This document shows positions 25,477 to 34,155 of a DNA stretch of 41,346 nucleotides, in pieces. The DNA is from Bacillota bacterium. Its GTDB lineage: Bacteria > Bacillota > Clostridia > Peptostreptococcales > Anaerovoracaceae. Made by a program: the position numbers and the translations under genes. Each line of letters begins with the position of its first letter. The first letter of the stretch is position 1. The notes beneath the pieces are model-generated. The model did not search any database. It was not told where the DNA came from and saw only the letters and a list, made by a program, of their open reading frames with translations. The stretch lies in contig JAHZHL010000010.1 of assembly GCA_019420305.1 (NCBI GenBank), positions 1 through 41,346 on the forward strand, in the 5' to 3' direction.

Positions 25477-28137
25477 ATGAAATGCCCACATTGCGGAAAA
25501 GAACTAAAAAATGACGCGAAATTCTGTCGCTACTGCGGAAAAGAGATAGCGGGGAATGCCGATAATCCAATAGAAACAGAAGAAATCTCATCGGATCCTG
25601 ACAAGGAAGAGAAATCTCCGAAAGAAGAGCAGGAGCCGATGAGCGGCGAAAGCGATGGGGAAGCAGAGCATTCTGAGAAGTCTGAGACAGAAAATACGAG
25701 AACAGAGACGCGGAAACCGGGAAGAAAACGGAAATGGATTCTGATTGGAATTGCCTTTATCGCGGCAGCTGCCTGCGCGGTGGCCGCGGTGATTGCCTGG
25801 CAGAGCAGACCGGAGGAAGAACTGCGTCTTGTCAACGGAGAAACGGGAGAGTATCTGCTTTACAACGTGGATAAAAATTTCACCCTGGAGATTACAGGGA
25901 ACGAAGAAAATCTGAAAACCTACCAAGTAATGAACCTGGAAGAAGGAGAAGTTCGGACTTCTTCCGAAATCAGCGATGGTACGCTGACGATTTCCCCGCC
26001 GGAAGGCGGGTATGAACCGGGAGAAGCTTATACCATTTCGATTCGTGAAGACAGCCGGTTTGTGGACGAGCGACTGAAAGATGCCAGAACACTTACATTT
26101 ATTATCTATAAAGGTAAGCGAGCGGAAATTGTATACGCGAAAAATGTCAAACAGGCACAAAATGATGAGATTGAGGCAGATGGTGAGAGGTTAATCAGTA
26201 AGAAGGAATACAAACAGGGTGATATTGTTGTGACAGAAGGTGGAGAAGATCAGACTGCCAGGGCTTATAAAATCACCGGAGCGCAAAAATCGGGGGACCG
26301 TTGGATACTTTCCTGGGAAGAGCCGAAGCTGGATGAAGTGTACGAATCAATCGATATATCACAGACCGTAGTTTCGGACGGGAAATACCTTGAAGTGGAA
26401 AAAGACGTTGTTCTGGAAGCGGCACGAGAGATGGGAATTCTGGAGGCTTTTACAGACGAAGCGGAAGCCCTCACGATGAAGGATATTTCCTGTAAAGTGA
26501 CGAATAAAGGCAAGGATGAACTTGGGGTAACGATTACGATTCATGATCCGAAGCATAAGAATCGCGAACTGGATTTAAACTTTGGAATCAAATATGTGAA
26601 CCATACGGATCTTACCCTGCATCGGCAGTTTATCGACACGCAGATGGAATTTACCAGCGGCATTGAAGTTTCCATGAAAGGCTCCACTAAAGACGCTACG
26701 AAAAAGAAAATAGAATCCGCCATCTCCAACTTTGAAGAAGCGGAAAAACATAGTTTGGGGGAAAGCGATCAGTCAGATAAAACCTTTTTGGATATTTTCA
26801 CAGTACGGGTTCCGATTGTCGGAACTATAGCGGTTTACACGCAAATGGGCCTGAATTATGAAATGACTGCTTCCGGAGAGATTTTCCTCAGCCTGGAATC
26901 GGGAATTAAAATTAAGCAGGGGATTCTGGTTTCCAAAGGAGCCGTGAAAAAGGTTTACGCCAACGCAAAACCAAAGCTTACAGGAGAGCTGATGGCACAA
27001 GGGCGTCTCTATGAATTCCTTGGAATCGGCGGGGAGATCGGTGTGGAACTGCTGCCGGAAACCGGAATCGGATTTAACCTGACGCCGGGTGTCTACGGTG
27101 ATCAGCGCGGCTATTTTGTCGTTGAAAATATTTTAAAGCCTTTGGACGGAAAGGGATATTATGATCTGGAAGCGGGCGTGAAGGTAGATGGAGATGTAGC
27201 CGTCAATCTGAATTACATTGCGGGAAAATATCGCTATAACAAAACCATTTTGAGTCTGAAAAAACCATTTGTAAAATACGCGAACACCAAAAAAGTGAAA
27301 AGCGTGAACCTGAGAGACAGCTACTCCCTGACGGATGGAAAGGTGGAGATCGGAACGCTGAAAGCTGTCTATGAAGATGTGATCACGAAAAAAGAATCCG
27401 GCAAAACCATGAAAAAATATCGTTTTTACATAGACGGAGAAAAGGTGAATGTGAAGAAAGGCGTGATTGCAGGAGGGATTTCCGAAGGGGAGCATACCTT
27501 TCGGGTTGTCTGGGAACATGACGGACAGGAACGGAAGTTTGAGAAAAAAGTACGTGTGACAGAGTATTATCCCTTTGAAGTGTACACAGCGGACAGCTTT
27601 CACAAACAGACGGGATCGGTGGAAAATTATGATACTGAAACCAGAGAAAACCCGGGGTATATGGATGTGGATGTGAAAATTCCGTCTGTGTCCGGAGATA
27701 CGAAGAATTCGGAACAGGCTAATCAAAAGATCAACGCCTTTCTTGGCACGATGGGATACGATGCGGACTTGCGGGCTGCGAAAGAAAACAATTATGAGAC
27801 ACTGGAAGAAAATGATGCCAATTATCTGCATGTGGAATATCAGGTGACACATTGTAACGATACGACAGCCCTCATTGTCACCTATGGGACGGCTCCACCG
27901 TTTCCTACGAGTATTGATACCTATAGTCTGGCGGTTTATTATGACAATCTTACCGGTGAAGTGCTGAGTGGTGAAGAATACGCGGAACGAAACGGCTATA
28001 CAGTAAATGATGTCTTTGCGGCTTATTCCATAGGAGAGCCCATTTATGATGACCTTATCAATAATAAAGATTACTGGGAAGTGTTCTACTTTGATGACAG
28101 TGGAGATATTCAGTTCATAACGGGGAAATATGTATAA
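25477..28137 (+). CDS. Large zinc-ribbon membrane protein with DSY-type domain and RsiV-like C-terminus
   Basis: An 886-residue protein, the largest of the array. After the zinc ribbon comes an acidic, Glu/Ser-rich linker (about 25-80), then a span (WILIGIAFIAAAACAVAAVI, about 88-107). A long exported region of some 480 residues of beta-rich sequence (VNGETGEYLLYNVDKNFTLE onward) has no domain I recognise. The array module follows (VNLRDSYSLTDGKVEIG ... VVWEHDGQERKFEKKVRV). The C-terminal 160 residues (VDVKIPSVSGDTKNSEQANQ, LHVEYQVTHCNDTTAL, SLAVYYDNLTGEVLS) resemble DUF3298/RsiV-type domains, which bind lysozyme in RsiV; that resemblance is tentative. Confidence 0.82.
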   Translation: MKCPHCGKELKNDAKFCRYCGKEIAGNADNPIETEEISSDPDKEEKSPKEEQEPMSGESDGEAEHSEKSETENTRTETRKPGRKRKWILIGIAFIAAAACAVAAVIAWQSRPEEELRLVNGETGEYLLYNVDKNFTLEITGNEENLKTYQVMNLEEGEVRTSSEISDGTLTISPPEGGYEPGEAYTISIREDSRFVDERLKDARTLTFIIYKGKRAEIVYAKNVKQAQNDEIEADGERLISKKEYKQGDIVVTEGGEDQTARAYKITGAQKSGDRWILSWEEPKLDEVYESIDISQTVVSDGKYLEVEKDVVLEAAREMGILEAFTDEAEALTMKDISCKVTNKGKDELGVTITIHDPKHKNRELDLNFGIKYVNHTDLTLHRQFIDTQMEFTSGIEVSMKGSTKDATKKKIESAISNFEEAEKHSLGESDQSDKTFLDIFTVRVPIVGTIAVYTQMGLNYEMTASGEIFLSLESGIKIKQGILVSKGAVKKVYANAKPKLTGELMAQGRLYEFLGIGGEIGVELLPETGIGFNLTPGVYGDQRGYFVVENILKPLDGKGYYDLEAGVKVDGDVAVNLNYIAGKYRYNKTILSLKKPFVKYANTKKVKSVNLRDSYSLTDGKVEIGTLKAVYEDVITKKESGKTMKKYRFYIDGEKVNVKKGVIAGGISEGEHTFRVVWEHDGQERKFEKKVRVTEYYPFEVYTADSFHKQTGSVENYDTETRENPGYMDVDVKIPSVSGDTKNSEQANQKINAFLGTMGYDADLRAAKENNYETLEENDANYLHVEYQVTHCNDTTALIVTYGTAPPFPTSIDTYSLAVYYDNLTGEVLSGEEYAERNGYTVNDVFAAYSIGEPIYDDLINNKDYWEVFYFDDSGDIQFITGKYV

Positions 28138-28170
28138 ATAAAAATCGGAGACAGGAGAGACAGGATATAA

Positions 28171-29124
28171 ATGAAAAAATGCCCATACTGCGGAGGCCCC
28201 ATGAGAAAAGGCGCCAGATTTTGCGTGACCTGCGGCGCCTCCATGTCGGAACCTTTGAATGGTGAAAAAAGAGAACATGGACGGAATTGGAAAAAACGGG
28301 GTCTGTTGGCGGCGTTGGTTTTATGCGCGGGGGTTGCGGCGGCAATCTTCCTTTATATCACGCTTGTCAGACCGGATGCGACCGACGTCATTTTAAAGGA
28401 CAGTTACACGGTTGAAAACGGAAAAATTGATCTCGGTGTGCTGGATGTGGTTTACAGCGATGGCGAAACAGAGGAAATTGCGGATTATACCGTATATATA
28501 GACGGAGCGATATTTGGCGTTAAAAATGGAATCGTAGACGCGGCGCAGTTGTCAGAAGGCGATCATACGATGAAACTGGTCTGGAAAACCGGGGAAGAGA
28601 CGTATGAATATGAAAAAAAGCTTGATATTCGGCGCTCATCTTTTGAGAAACTGGAGAAAGCTCTGGCTGACAAATACGGGGAAACACAGGAGTACCATGC
28701 GGAAGGAAAGCACCTGATTCAGGGTTCCGGAATCATTGGACTGTATCAGATGGATTTGGACGGCGATAAGGAAAAAGAACTGGTTTGCCTGCGCCAGGAA
28801 CAGAATGAAGTCGGGAGCGTTATGAACTGTTCGATCTACAACACTAAAGATGGAGAATCCACCTGTGTTTATTCTCTGGCGGACGAAGGAAAAGAGCTGT
28901 ATACAGGAAAAAGTTCGGAAATCCTTCTCGTTGGCGGGACGGATCCGTACATCGGAATTTCCAACGAGGAAAAGGGGGCGACATTGCTGCGAATGGAGGA
29001 GGGGATTATAAATCCGGAAGTGAAGGAAGAGCAAGCCGCGGCGCTGAATCATACGTCAGGCTGCATATTGTATCTGAAGGAAAATGGAACGAAATTTTAT
29101 GTTGCGGGAGGTGCGTTGAGATGA
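28171..29124 (+). CDS. Zinc-ribbon, single-span membrane protein with DSY-type domain and DxDxD domain
   Basis: A 317-residue protein. The ribbon has one extra residue before the first Cys (MKKCPYCGGPMRKGARFCVT with C4, C7, C18, C21). A span follows (GLLAALVLCAGVAAAIFLYI), then the module VILKDSYTVENGKIDLG ... VYSDGETEEIADYTVYIDG ... KLVWKTGEETYEYEKKLDI. The C-terminal domain has LYQMDLDGDKEKELVCLRQE, an acidic loop like that in the genes at 14651 and 29121. Its stop overlaps the next start by 4 bp (ATGA), so translation of the two is coupled. Confidence 0.85.
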   Translation: MKKCPYCGGPMRKGARFCVTCGASMSEPLNGEKREHGRNWKKRGLLAALVLCAGVAAAIFLYITLVRPDATDVILKDSYTVENGKIDLGVLDVVYSDGETEEIADYTVYIDGAIFGVKNGIVDAAQLSEGDHTMKLVWKTGEETYEYEKKLDIRRSSFEKLEKALADKYGETQEYHAEGKHLIQGSGIIGLYQMDLDGDKEKELVCLRQEQNEVGSVMNCSIYNTKDGESTCVYSLADEGKELYTGKSSEILLVGGTDPYIGISNEEKGATLLRMEEGIINPEVKEEQAAALNHTSGCILYLKENGTKFYVAGGALR

Positions 29125-30290
29125 GATGTCCATACTGCGGAAATTCAATTAATGAGAATAGTTGTTTTTGCAGATTCTGTGGGGAGCCTCTGGAACCGGA
29201 ATCGGAGCCGCGGGGTGAAATCCTTGAGGAAAAAGAAGACCTCGGAAAGTCAATTCGATGGTTGGCGGCGGCATTCGCTATTTTGTTGATTCTGGCAGCG
29301 GCGGCGGTTTTTGTGTGGAACGAATTGCAGGATAAAGAACGGGAAGAATTATTGTCGGGCGCGGTGAAAGCGGTAGAACTGGAAGACTCCTATGTCCTGG
29401 AGAAGGATACCATCGATCTTGCGGATCCGGAGGTTTCTTACGATGATGGGACAAAAGAGAACATTACCAAATATACGGCATATATTAACGACACAAAATG
29501 CGAGATGAAAGATGGCAGAGTGTGTGTGCCGGATGGAACACCGAATGATTGTACGCTGCGGCTCGAATGGGAAAAAGACGGACAGAAACAGTCCTGTGAA
29601 AAAGCGATTACAGTGGCCTCAGCAGGAGAGGTATCCGATGAACCGGATCCGACATCTGCGGTTCCGGTTCAGCCTGAGAATTCCTCTGAGGACAGGATCG
29701 AAGCGACCAAAACGCAATTGCTGGAAACTTATGGCCGCGCGCAGCTGGCACAGGAAGATAAAGAAAACGCGGATGGCTGGGTTATATGGAGCAAAGGAGA
29801 TGTACTCAGCGAAGGCATTATTGACTTTTATGAAATGGATATGGATCAGGATGGCATGAATGAATTGCTTTGCACGCGAGTATTGGAAGAAGACGAAAGC
29901 CAGGATGTTTCCGATTTCTTTGGAATACTGGACTGTCAGGTATACAGAGCAAACGGAGAGACGATGGAATGTATCTATTCAACCTATGAGGAAGGGTATG
30001 GAGTTCGTGCGGGATTTGGAGGCCTGATTGTGAAAGATGGATCGATCCCCCATTTTGCGGATACCAATCATGCTGTCCCTATAAATGTCTTTACGATGGA
30101 GAATGGACAGATTAACGCTCAGTCCATCGACGCGCCGGCGGGAACCGAAGAAATGAGTATGGCAGAACTTCGAGGTGTGCTGAGGGAAGTATACGAAGGG
30201 CTCATCGGAGGCAGCGAAAATTATACGGTTTTAGAAGAAATTGAAGGCAGTGATCAATACTTTTCAACAGAAGTGGAGCCACTTCCATAA
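29121..30290 (+). CDS. Zinc-ribbon, single-span membrane protein with DSY-type domain and DxDxDG domain
   Basis: A 389-residue protein with ribbon MRCPYCGNSINENSCFCRFC, a linker, a span (LAAAFAILLILAAAAVFVW), the array module (VELEDSYVLEKDTIDLADPE ... RLEWEKDGQKQSCEKAITV), a Pro/Ser linker, and a C-terminal domain with FYEMDMDQDGMNELLCTRVL, the DxDxDG type shared with 14651 and 28171. It overlaps the preceding gene by 4 bp. The ribbon and span of the two neighbours differ clearly, so this pair is older than the 30314/31851 pair. Confidence 0.86.
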   Translation: MRCPYCGNSINENSCFCRFCGEPLEPESEPRGEILEEKEDLGKSIRWLAAAFAILLILAAAAVFVWNELQDKEREELLSGAVKAVELEDSYVLEKDTIDLADPEVSYDDGTKENITKYTAYINDTKCEMKDGRVCVPDGTPNDCTLRLEWEKDGQKQSCEKAITVASAGEVSDEPDPTSAVPVQPENSSEDRIEATKTQLLETYGRAQLAQEDKENADGWVIWSKGDVLSEGIIDFYEMDMDQDGMNELLCTRVLEEDESQDVSDFFGILDCQVYRANGETMECIYSTYEEGYGVRAGFGGLIVKDGSIPHFADTNHAVPINVFTMENGQINAQSIDAPAGTEEMSMAELRGVLREVYEGLIGGSENYTVLEEIEGSDQYFSTEVEPLP

Positions 30291-30313
30291 CAGCGAGGGA
30301 GGATGAGTTTAAA

Positions 30314-31831
30314 ATGAAATGCCTATATTGCGGGAGAGAAATCGCGGATGACGCGCAGTTTTGCAGATACTGCGGCAAAGAACTTGGAAAATTTACAGCA
30401 AGCGGGGAGATTGCGACAGAAAACAGCCCTGTTTCATCGAATAAAAAACGGATTTTGCTGGTGGTGATTATTCTCGCTATACTGGCTGCCGCGGCAGCAG
30501 CCGTATATTTTACGCAAATCTATAGCCGGGAAGAGTTGTCCGATGGGGTACAAAGTATTCAACTGGAGGATTCTTATACACTGGAGAAAAACGCAATTGA
30601 GGTCGCCACTCCAGATGTTCAGTATACGGATGGAACGGAAGAAACGGTGAAAACGTACACCGCATACCTGGATGGGACAAAGTGTGAAGTGAAAGCCGGA
30701 AAAGTTCAAATACCGAAAGATGTTGAACCGGGAAAATGCAGACTGCGGCTGGAGTGGGAAAAGGACGGCGCGATACAGTTCTGTGAGAAAACGATAAAAG
30801 TGGAAGATAAGGAAGACAGGGAAAGCGATGGGGGAAAAGAATCCGGTAAAGCTACCGAATCTGCTAATGTGCCGGAGGTGAATACGGCCGGAAACAGCAT
30901 CGGGAACCTTGGCATGAAGGGATATTTTACACGCGAGGGCGAATGGTTTTTTTACTCTGTCGGGCAGGCAATCTATAAAACTACGGATATGAGGAAGCAG
31001 GGTGAGAAGGTCTGTGATGCAGTCTGGCCGTGTAATATTAATGCGGTCGAAGATTGGATTTATTATAGTGGTGAAGATGTTGAAAGTGACCCTTATTGCC
31101 AAATGATCTGCAAGGTAAAGGCAGATGGAACCGGACAGGAAATACTCCATCAAAATGAAGACTACATCTATGAAGTCGTAGTTGCGACGGCGGAAAAGAT
31201 TTTCTTTCAGGTTTCCCCTTCTGATGATCCATCAACGACAGGAGCTATTTTTTCTATGAATCCGGATGGGAGCGATGTTTCTGCTGTGATTGATGGACAG
31301 ACCATACTGCATGGGATAGATGGCGACTTTCTGTATTATAACGACTACGGCGATCTGAACGGTGAGTGGCCGCAATTGTGTCGAGTGAATCTCATAACAG
31401 GAGATGTCGAAATAGTCATTGAGGACTTTGAGGGCTCAAACATCATTCTGGAAGATGGATGGGTTTATTATGCGAGTTATGATGGACTTGGAGAGGCTAA
31501 CCAACTGTTGATTTCCCGCACAAATCTGGACACAGGGAACACGGAAGAGATCCAGTATGCAGGAATTCTGGATTATGAAATGGGATGTACGTTTACGGTG
31601 GCTGGCGGCTATCTTTATTATATCGATTACCCCGGCGATCAGATACAGGAAACATGTGATTTTGTGAAAATCGCGGTAGATGGAACCGGGGAACCGGAAG
31701 TTGTCAAAGCAAACAGCAAGGCGGGGACATTGTTTGACGGCATATCCGAAGTAGTCAGCTGCAGTGACCTCGGAAATGAGATGGATGCGGGAATTACAGA
31801 CATTGGGCTGGAGTGGAATGTGATCAAATAA
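30314..31831 (+). CDS. Zinc-ribbon, single-span membrane protein with DSY-type domain and DUF5050-like propeller
   Basis: A 505-residue protein with ribbon C3, C6, C17, C20, span (ILLVVIILAILAAAAAAVYF), module (IQLEDSYTLEKNAIEVATPD ... LRLEWEKDGAIQFCEKTIKV), then the signature VNTAGNSIGNLGMKG and DUF5050-like repeats (EWFFYSVGQAIYKTTDM, DWIYYSGEDV, VKADGTGQEILH, GWVYYASYD, GYLYYIDYP). Ribbon, span and module are very close to those of the next gene, with about seven differences by eye over 173 bp of DNA in the module, while the propeller part is much more divergent. Confidence 0.88.
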   Translation: MKCLYCGREIADDAQFCRYCGKELGKFTASGEIATENSPVSSNKKRILLVVIILAILAAAAAAVYFTQIYSREELSDGVQSIQLEDSYTLEKNAIEVATPDVQYTDGTEETVKTYTAYLDGTKCEVKAGKVQIPKDVEPGKCRLRLEWEKDGAIQFCEKTIKVEDKEDRESDGGKESGKATESANVPEVNTAGNSIGNLGMKGYFTREGEWFFYSVGQAIYKTTDMRKQGEKVCDAVWPCNINAVEDWIYYSGEDVESDPYCQMICKVKADGTGQEILHQNEDYIYEVVVATAEKIFFQVSPSDDPSTTGAIFSMNPDGSDVSAVIDGQTILHGIDGDFLYYNDYGDLNGEWPQLCRVNLITGDVEIVIEDFEGSNIILEDGWVYYASYDGLGEANQLLISRTNLDTGNTEEIQYAGILDYEMGCTFTVAGGYLYYIDYPGDQIQETCDFVKIAVDGTGEPEVVKANSKAGTLFDGISEVVSCSDLGNEMDAGITDIGLEWNVIK

Positions 31832-31850
31832 AAAGATTGGAGAACGAGCT

Positions 31851-33353
31851 ATGAAATGTCCATATTGTAGCAGAGAAATCGCGGATGACGCGCAGTTTTG
31901 TCGGTACTGCGGCAAAGAACCCGGAGAACTTACAGCAAGTGGGGAGCTTGCGACAGAAAGCAGTCCTGGTTCATCGAATAAAACGCGGATTTTGCTGGCG
32001 GTGATTGTTCTCGTTATACTGGCCGCCGCGGCAGCCGTTTACTTTACTCAAATTTATGATCGGGAAGAATATTCAGATGGAGTAAAGAGTGTTGAACTGA
32101 AAAATTCCTATGTGTTGGAGGATAACAAGCTTTCGCTTGCTGATCCGACTGCCCGGTATACGGATGGAACGGAAGAACCGGTGAAAACGTACACCGCATA
32201 CCTGGAGGGGACAAAGTGTGAAGTGAAAGATGGAAAAGTTCAAATACCGGAAGATGTTGAACCGGGAAAATGCAGACTGCGGCTGGAATGGGAAAAGGAC
32301 GGCGCGATACAGTTCTGTGAGAAGACGATTCAAGTGAAGGAACCAGCTGCGAAAGAAACGAGCGGCCAGGAAAGCAAGGCGGCAGACGAAGGTACGGAGG
32401 CTGCTGCGGAAGTAAATACGGTTGGTAATACTTCCGGAAACCTGGGATGCGGAGGGACAATCGCACAACAGGGAGAGTGGATTTACTATTCTTCTAACGA
32501 TGCGCTTTATAAAACAAAAGAGATAGAAGAAGAGGGCGAAAAGCTATGTGATACAAACGATGCGTGTGCGATTAATGTAGTCGGAGACAGGCTCTATTAT
32601 ATCGGAGCCGACAGCAGCGAAAACTGGAATGAGGTTTACACAATCCGGACAGACGGGTCTGAAAAGACGGTGTTGTACAGCAGTCCGGATGTTGTATGCG
32701 TGGGTTTGATTGCGACAGAGAACATACTGTTTCTACAAGTTGCAGACAGAGACGACTATTATGGAACCGGTTATTCACGAGGAGATATTTACAGGCTGTC
32801 TGTGGATGGAGAGACAACAGAACGAGTGGTGCAGGGTGAATGTGAACTGATAGGTATGGAAGAAGGATATGTTTACTATACGGAAGGTATAGATAACGGA
32901 AGCTTGTATCGCTTACATCAGGACAGGACAGAGCCGGAGCTTGTAACCTCGGAATACACCTCTTATTCAACGATTGCGTTGGACAATGGATGGATTTATG
33001 GGGCGGTTCCCAGAGAGGATGAGAAAGACGCGTTGATAAGTCGGATCAATATTGAAACGGGAGAGACGCAGGATATTTATGCTACATATGCCAGTCAGTC
33101 GGACTGGGCTTTCCCATTAAATGTAAAGGATGGATGGGTCTATTTCATGGAGATTGACATTGACTATGATCAGGGAGAAACAGACTATTCCATTACAAAG
33201 ATAAAAAATGATGGAACCGGGTATGAAATCTTGTGCCCAGTGGAGGATATTACAGAACCTTTTGTCCTTGATAAAGGGGTATATATAAAGGAATATGACT
33301 ACGAGGGGGATGACTGGGAGAAGGCAACAATTATATGGAAACAGATATTATAA
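31851..33353 (+). CDS. Zinc-ribbon, single-span membrane protein with DSY-type domain and DUF5050-like propeller
   Basis: A 500-residue paralogue of the preceding gene, with ribbon C3, C6, C17, C20, span (ILLAVIVLVILAAAAAVYF), module (VELKNSYVLEDNKLSLADPT ... LRLEWEKDGAIQFCEKTIQV), signature VNTVGNTSGNLGCGG and DUF5050-like repeats (EWIYYSSNDALYKTKEIE, DRLYYIGAD, IRTDGSEKTVLY, GYVYYTEG, GWIYGAVP). Note DSY has become NSY in this copy. The propeller half is closer to that of 17839 than to its own neighbour in some segments (AQQGEWIYY, YKTKEI), suggesting recombination between members. Confidence 0.88.
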   Translation: MKCPYCSREIADDAQFCRYCGKEPGELTASGELATESSPGSSNKTRILLAVIVLVILAAAAAVYFTQIYDREEYSDGVKSVELKNSYVLEDNKLSLADPTARYTDGTEEPVKTYTAYLEGTKCEVKDGKVQIPEDVEPGKCRLRLEWEKDGAIQFCEKTIQVKEPAAKETSGQESKAADEGTEAAAEVNTVGNTSGNLGCGGTIAQQGEWIYYSSNDALYKTKEIEEEGEKLCDTNDACAINVVGDRLYYIGADSSENWNEVYTIRTDGSEKTVLYSSPDVVCVGLIATENILFLQVADRDDYYGTGYSRGDIYRLSVDGETTERVVQGECELIGMEEGYVYYTEGIDNGSLYRLHQDRTEPELVTSEYTSYSTIALDNGWIYGAVPREDEKDALISRINIETGETQDIYATYASQSDWAFPLNVKDGWVYFMEIDIDYDQGETDYSITKIKNDGTGYEILCPVEDITEPFVLDKGVYIKEYDYEGDDWEKATIIWKQIL

Positions 33354-33374
33354 AAAGAAAGAGAGGATTGCCAG

Positions 33375-33971
33375 ATGTTTTGTATAAATTGCGGAAAGCA
33401 AATTACTGCAGAAGCCAGATTTTGCAGGTATTGCGGATATGAACAGGAATTGGACTTTGATCCGATGGAGGACGCGCGCGAAGAGAAGAAGGAAGAGGCT
33501 GGATATGAGGAAATTCCCACTTGCATTGTGTTGCCGCAGGCGGATACGGCAGGTGAGTTCAGCGAAGGTATGGCTCCTGTGCGGGATAGTGAAACGGAGC
33601 TTTGGGGGTATATCGACCGCTGGGGCGAATACGTTCTGCCGCCTGTTTATAAAAGAGCCTATGAATTCCGGGAAGGACTGGCTCTGGTACGGGAAATTGA
33701 CAGCGGGCGGTATGGATTTATTGATAAAAGCGGAGTGTTGGCGCTTCCTGCTATTTTTGAAGTGGCTGGAAGCTTTAGCGAAGGACTAGCAAGAGTTTAC
33801 GATGGCGATTCTGGTCTGTGGGGATACATAAACAGCAAAGGCGAATGGATTGTGGAGCCTCAATTTGCGAGTGCGGGTGATTTCAGAGAGGGCCTGGCCT
33901 GTGTGGAGGATGAAGATCATCTATGGGGATATATTGAGCGGAATAGCGTGCAGAGTTTGAAAAAAGGATAA
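33375..33971 (+). CDS. Soluble zinc-ribbon protein with WG repeats
   Basis: A 198-residue protein, last of the array. Zinc ribbon MFCINCGKQITAEARFCRYC is followed by an acidic linker and about four WG repeats (WGYIDRWG, YGFIDKSG, WGYINSKG, WGYIER with FSEGMAPV or FREGLALV). Unlike the other members it has no membrane span between ribbon and repeats, so the WG repeats should be cytoplasmic here. It could interact with the ribbons of the membrane members from the inside; that is speculation. Confidence 0.86.
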   Translation: MFCINCGKQITAEARFCRYCGYEQELDFDPMEDAREEKKEEAGYEEIPTCIVLPQADTAGEFSEGMAPVRDSETELWGYIDRWGEYVLPPVYKRAYEFREGLALVREIDSGRYGFIDKSGVLALPAIFEVAGSFSEGLARVYDGDSGLWGYINSKGEWIVEPQFASAGDFREGLACVEDEDHLWGYIERNSVQSLKKG

Positions 33972-34155
33972 GAACAGGCACAGATCTGGTCAGGCGGGAA
34001 CGATAGGCATTCGATTTAACGAGCTGGATTTGCAAGAAAAGCTTCGGATTTAAAAGTTGAAAACTTTCAAAACAAACGGAATTTCCGACCTGAATGTTTG
34101 AAACTATTGCCACCCTTTTGGTTTTGGGGATATATAAAGAGAAAACATTCAGGAG
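33972..34155 (+). other. Short gap with an inverted repeat after the array
   Basis: No gene is seen. It contains TTGAAA-AC-TTTCAA at 34057-34070, which resembles the longer palindrome at 34496-34513. No terminator follows the last array gene here; the first is at 34463. Confidence 0.4.

Noticed and set aside
27133..28278. Long minus-strand open frame (381 codons)
   Set aside because: It is antisense to the 886-residue array member, with Phe/His/Arg-rich low-complexity content typical of shadow frames.
14651..33971. CRISPR or tandem DNA repeat array
   Set aside because: The repetition is at protein-domain level with variable lengths; there are no short identical repeats with unique spacers.
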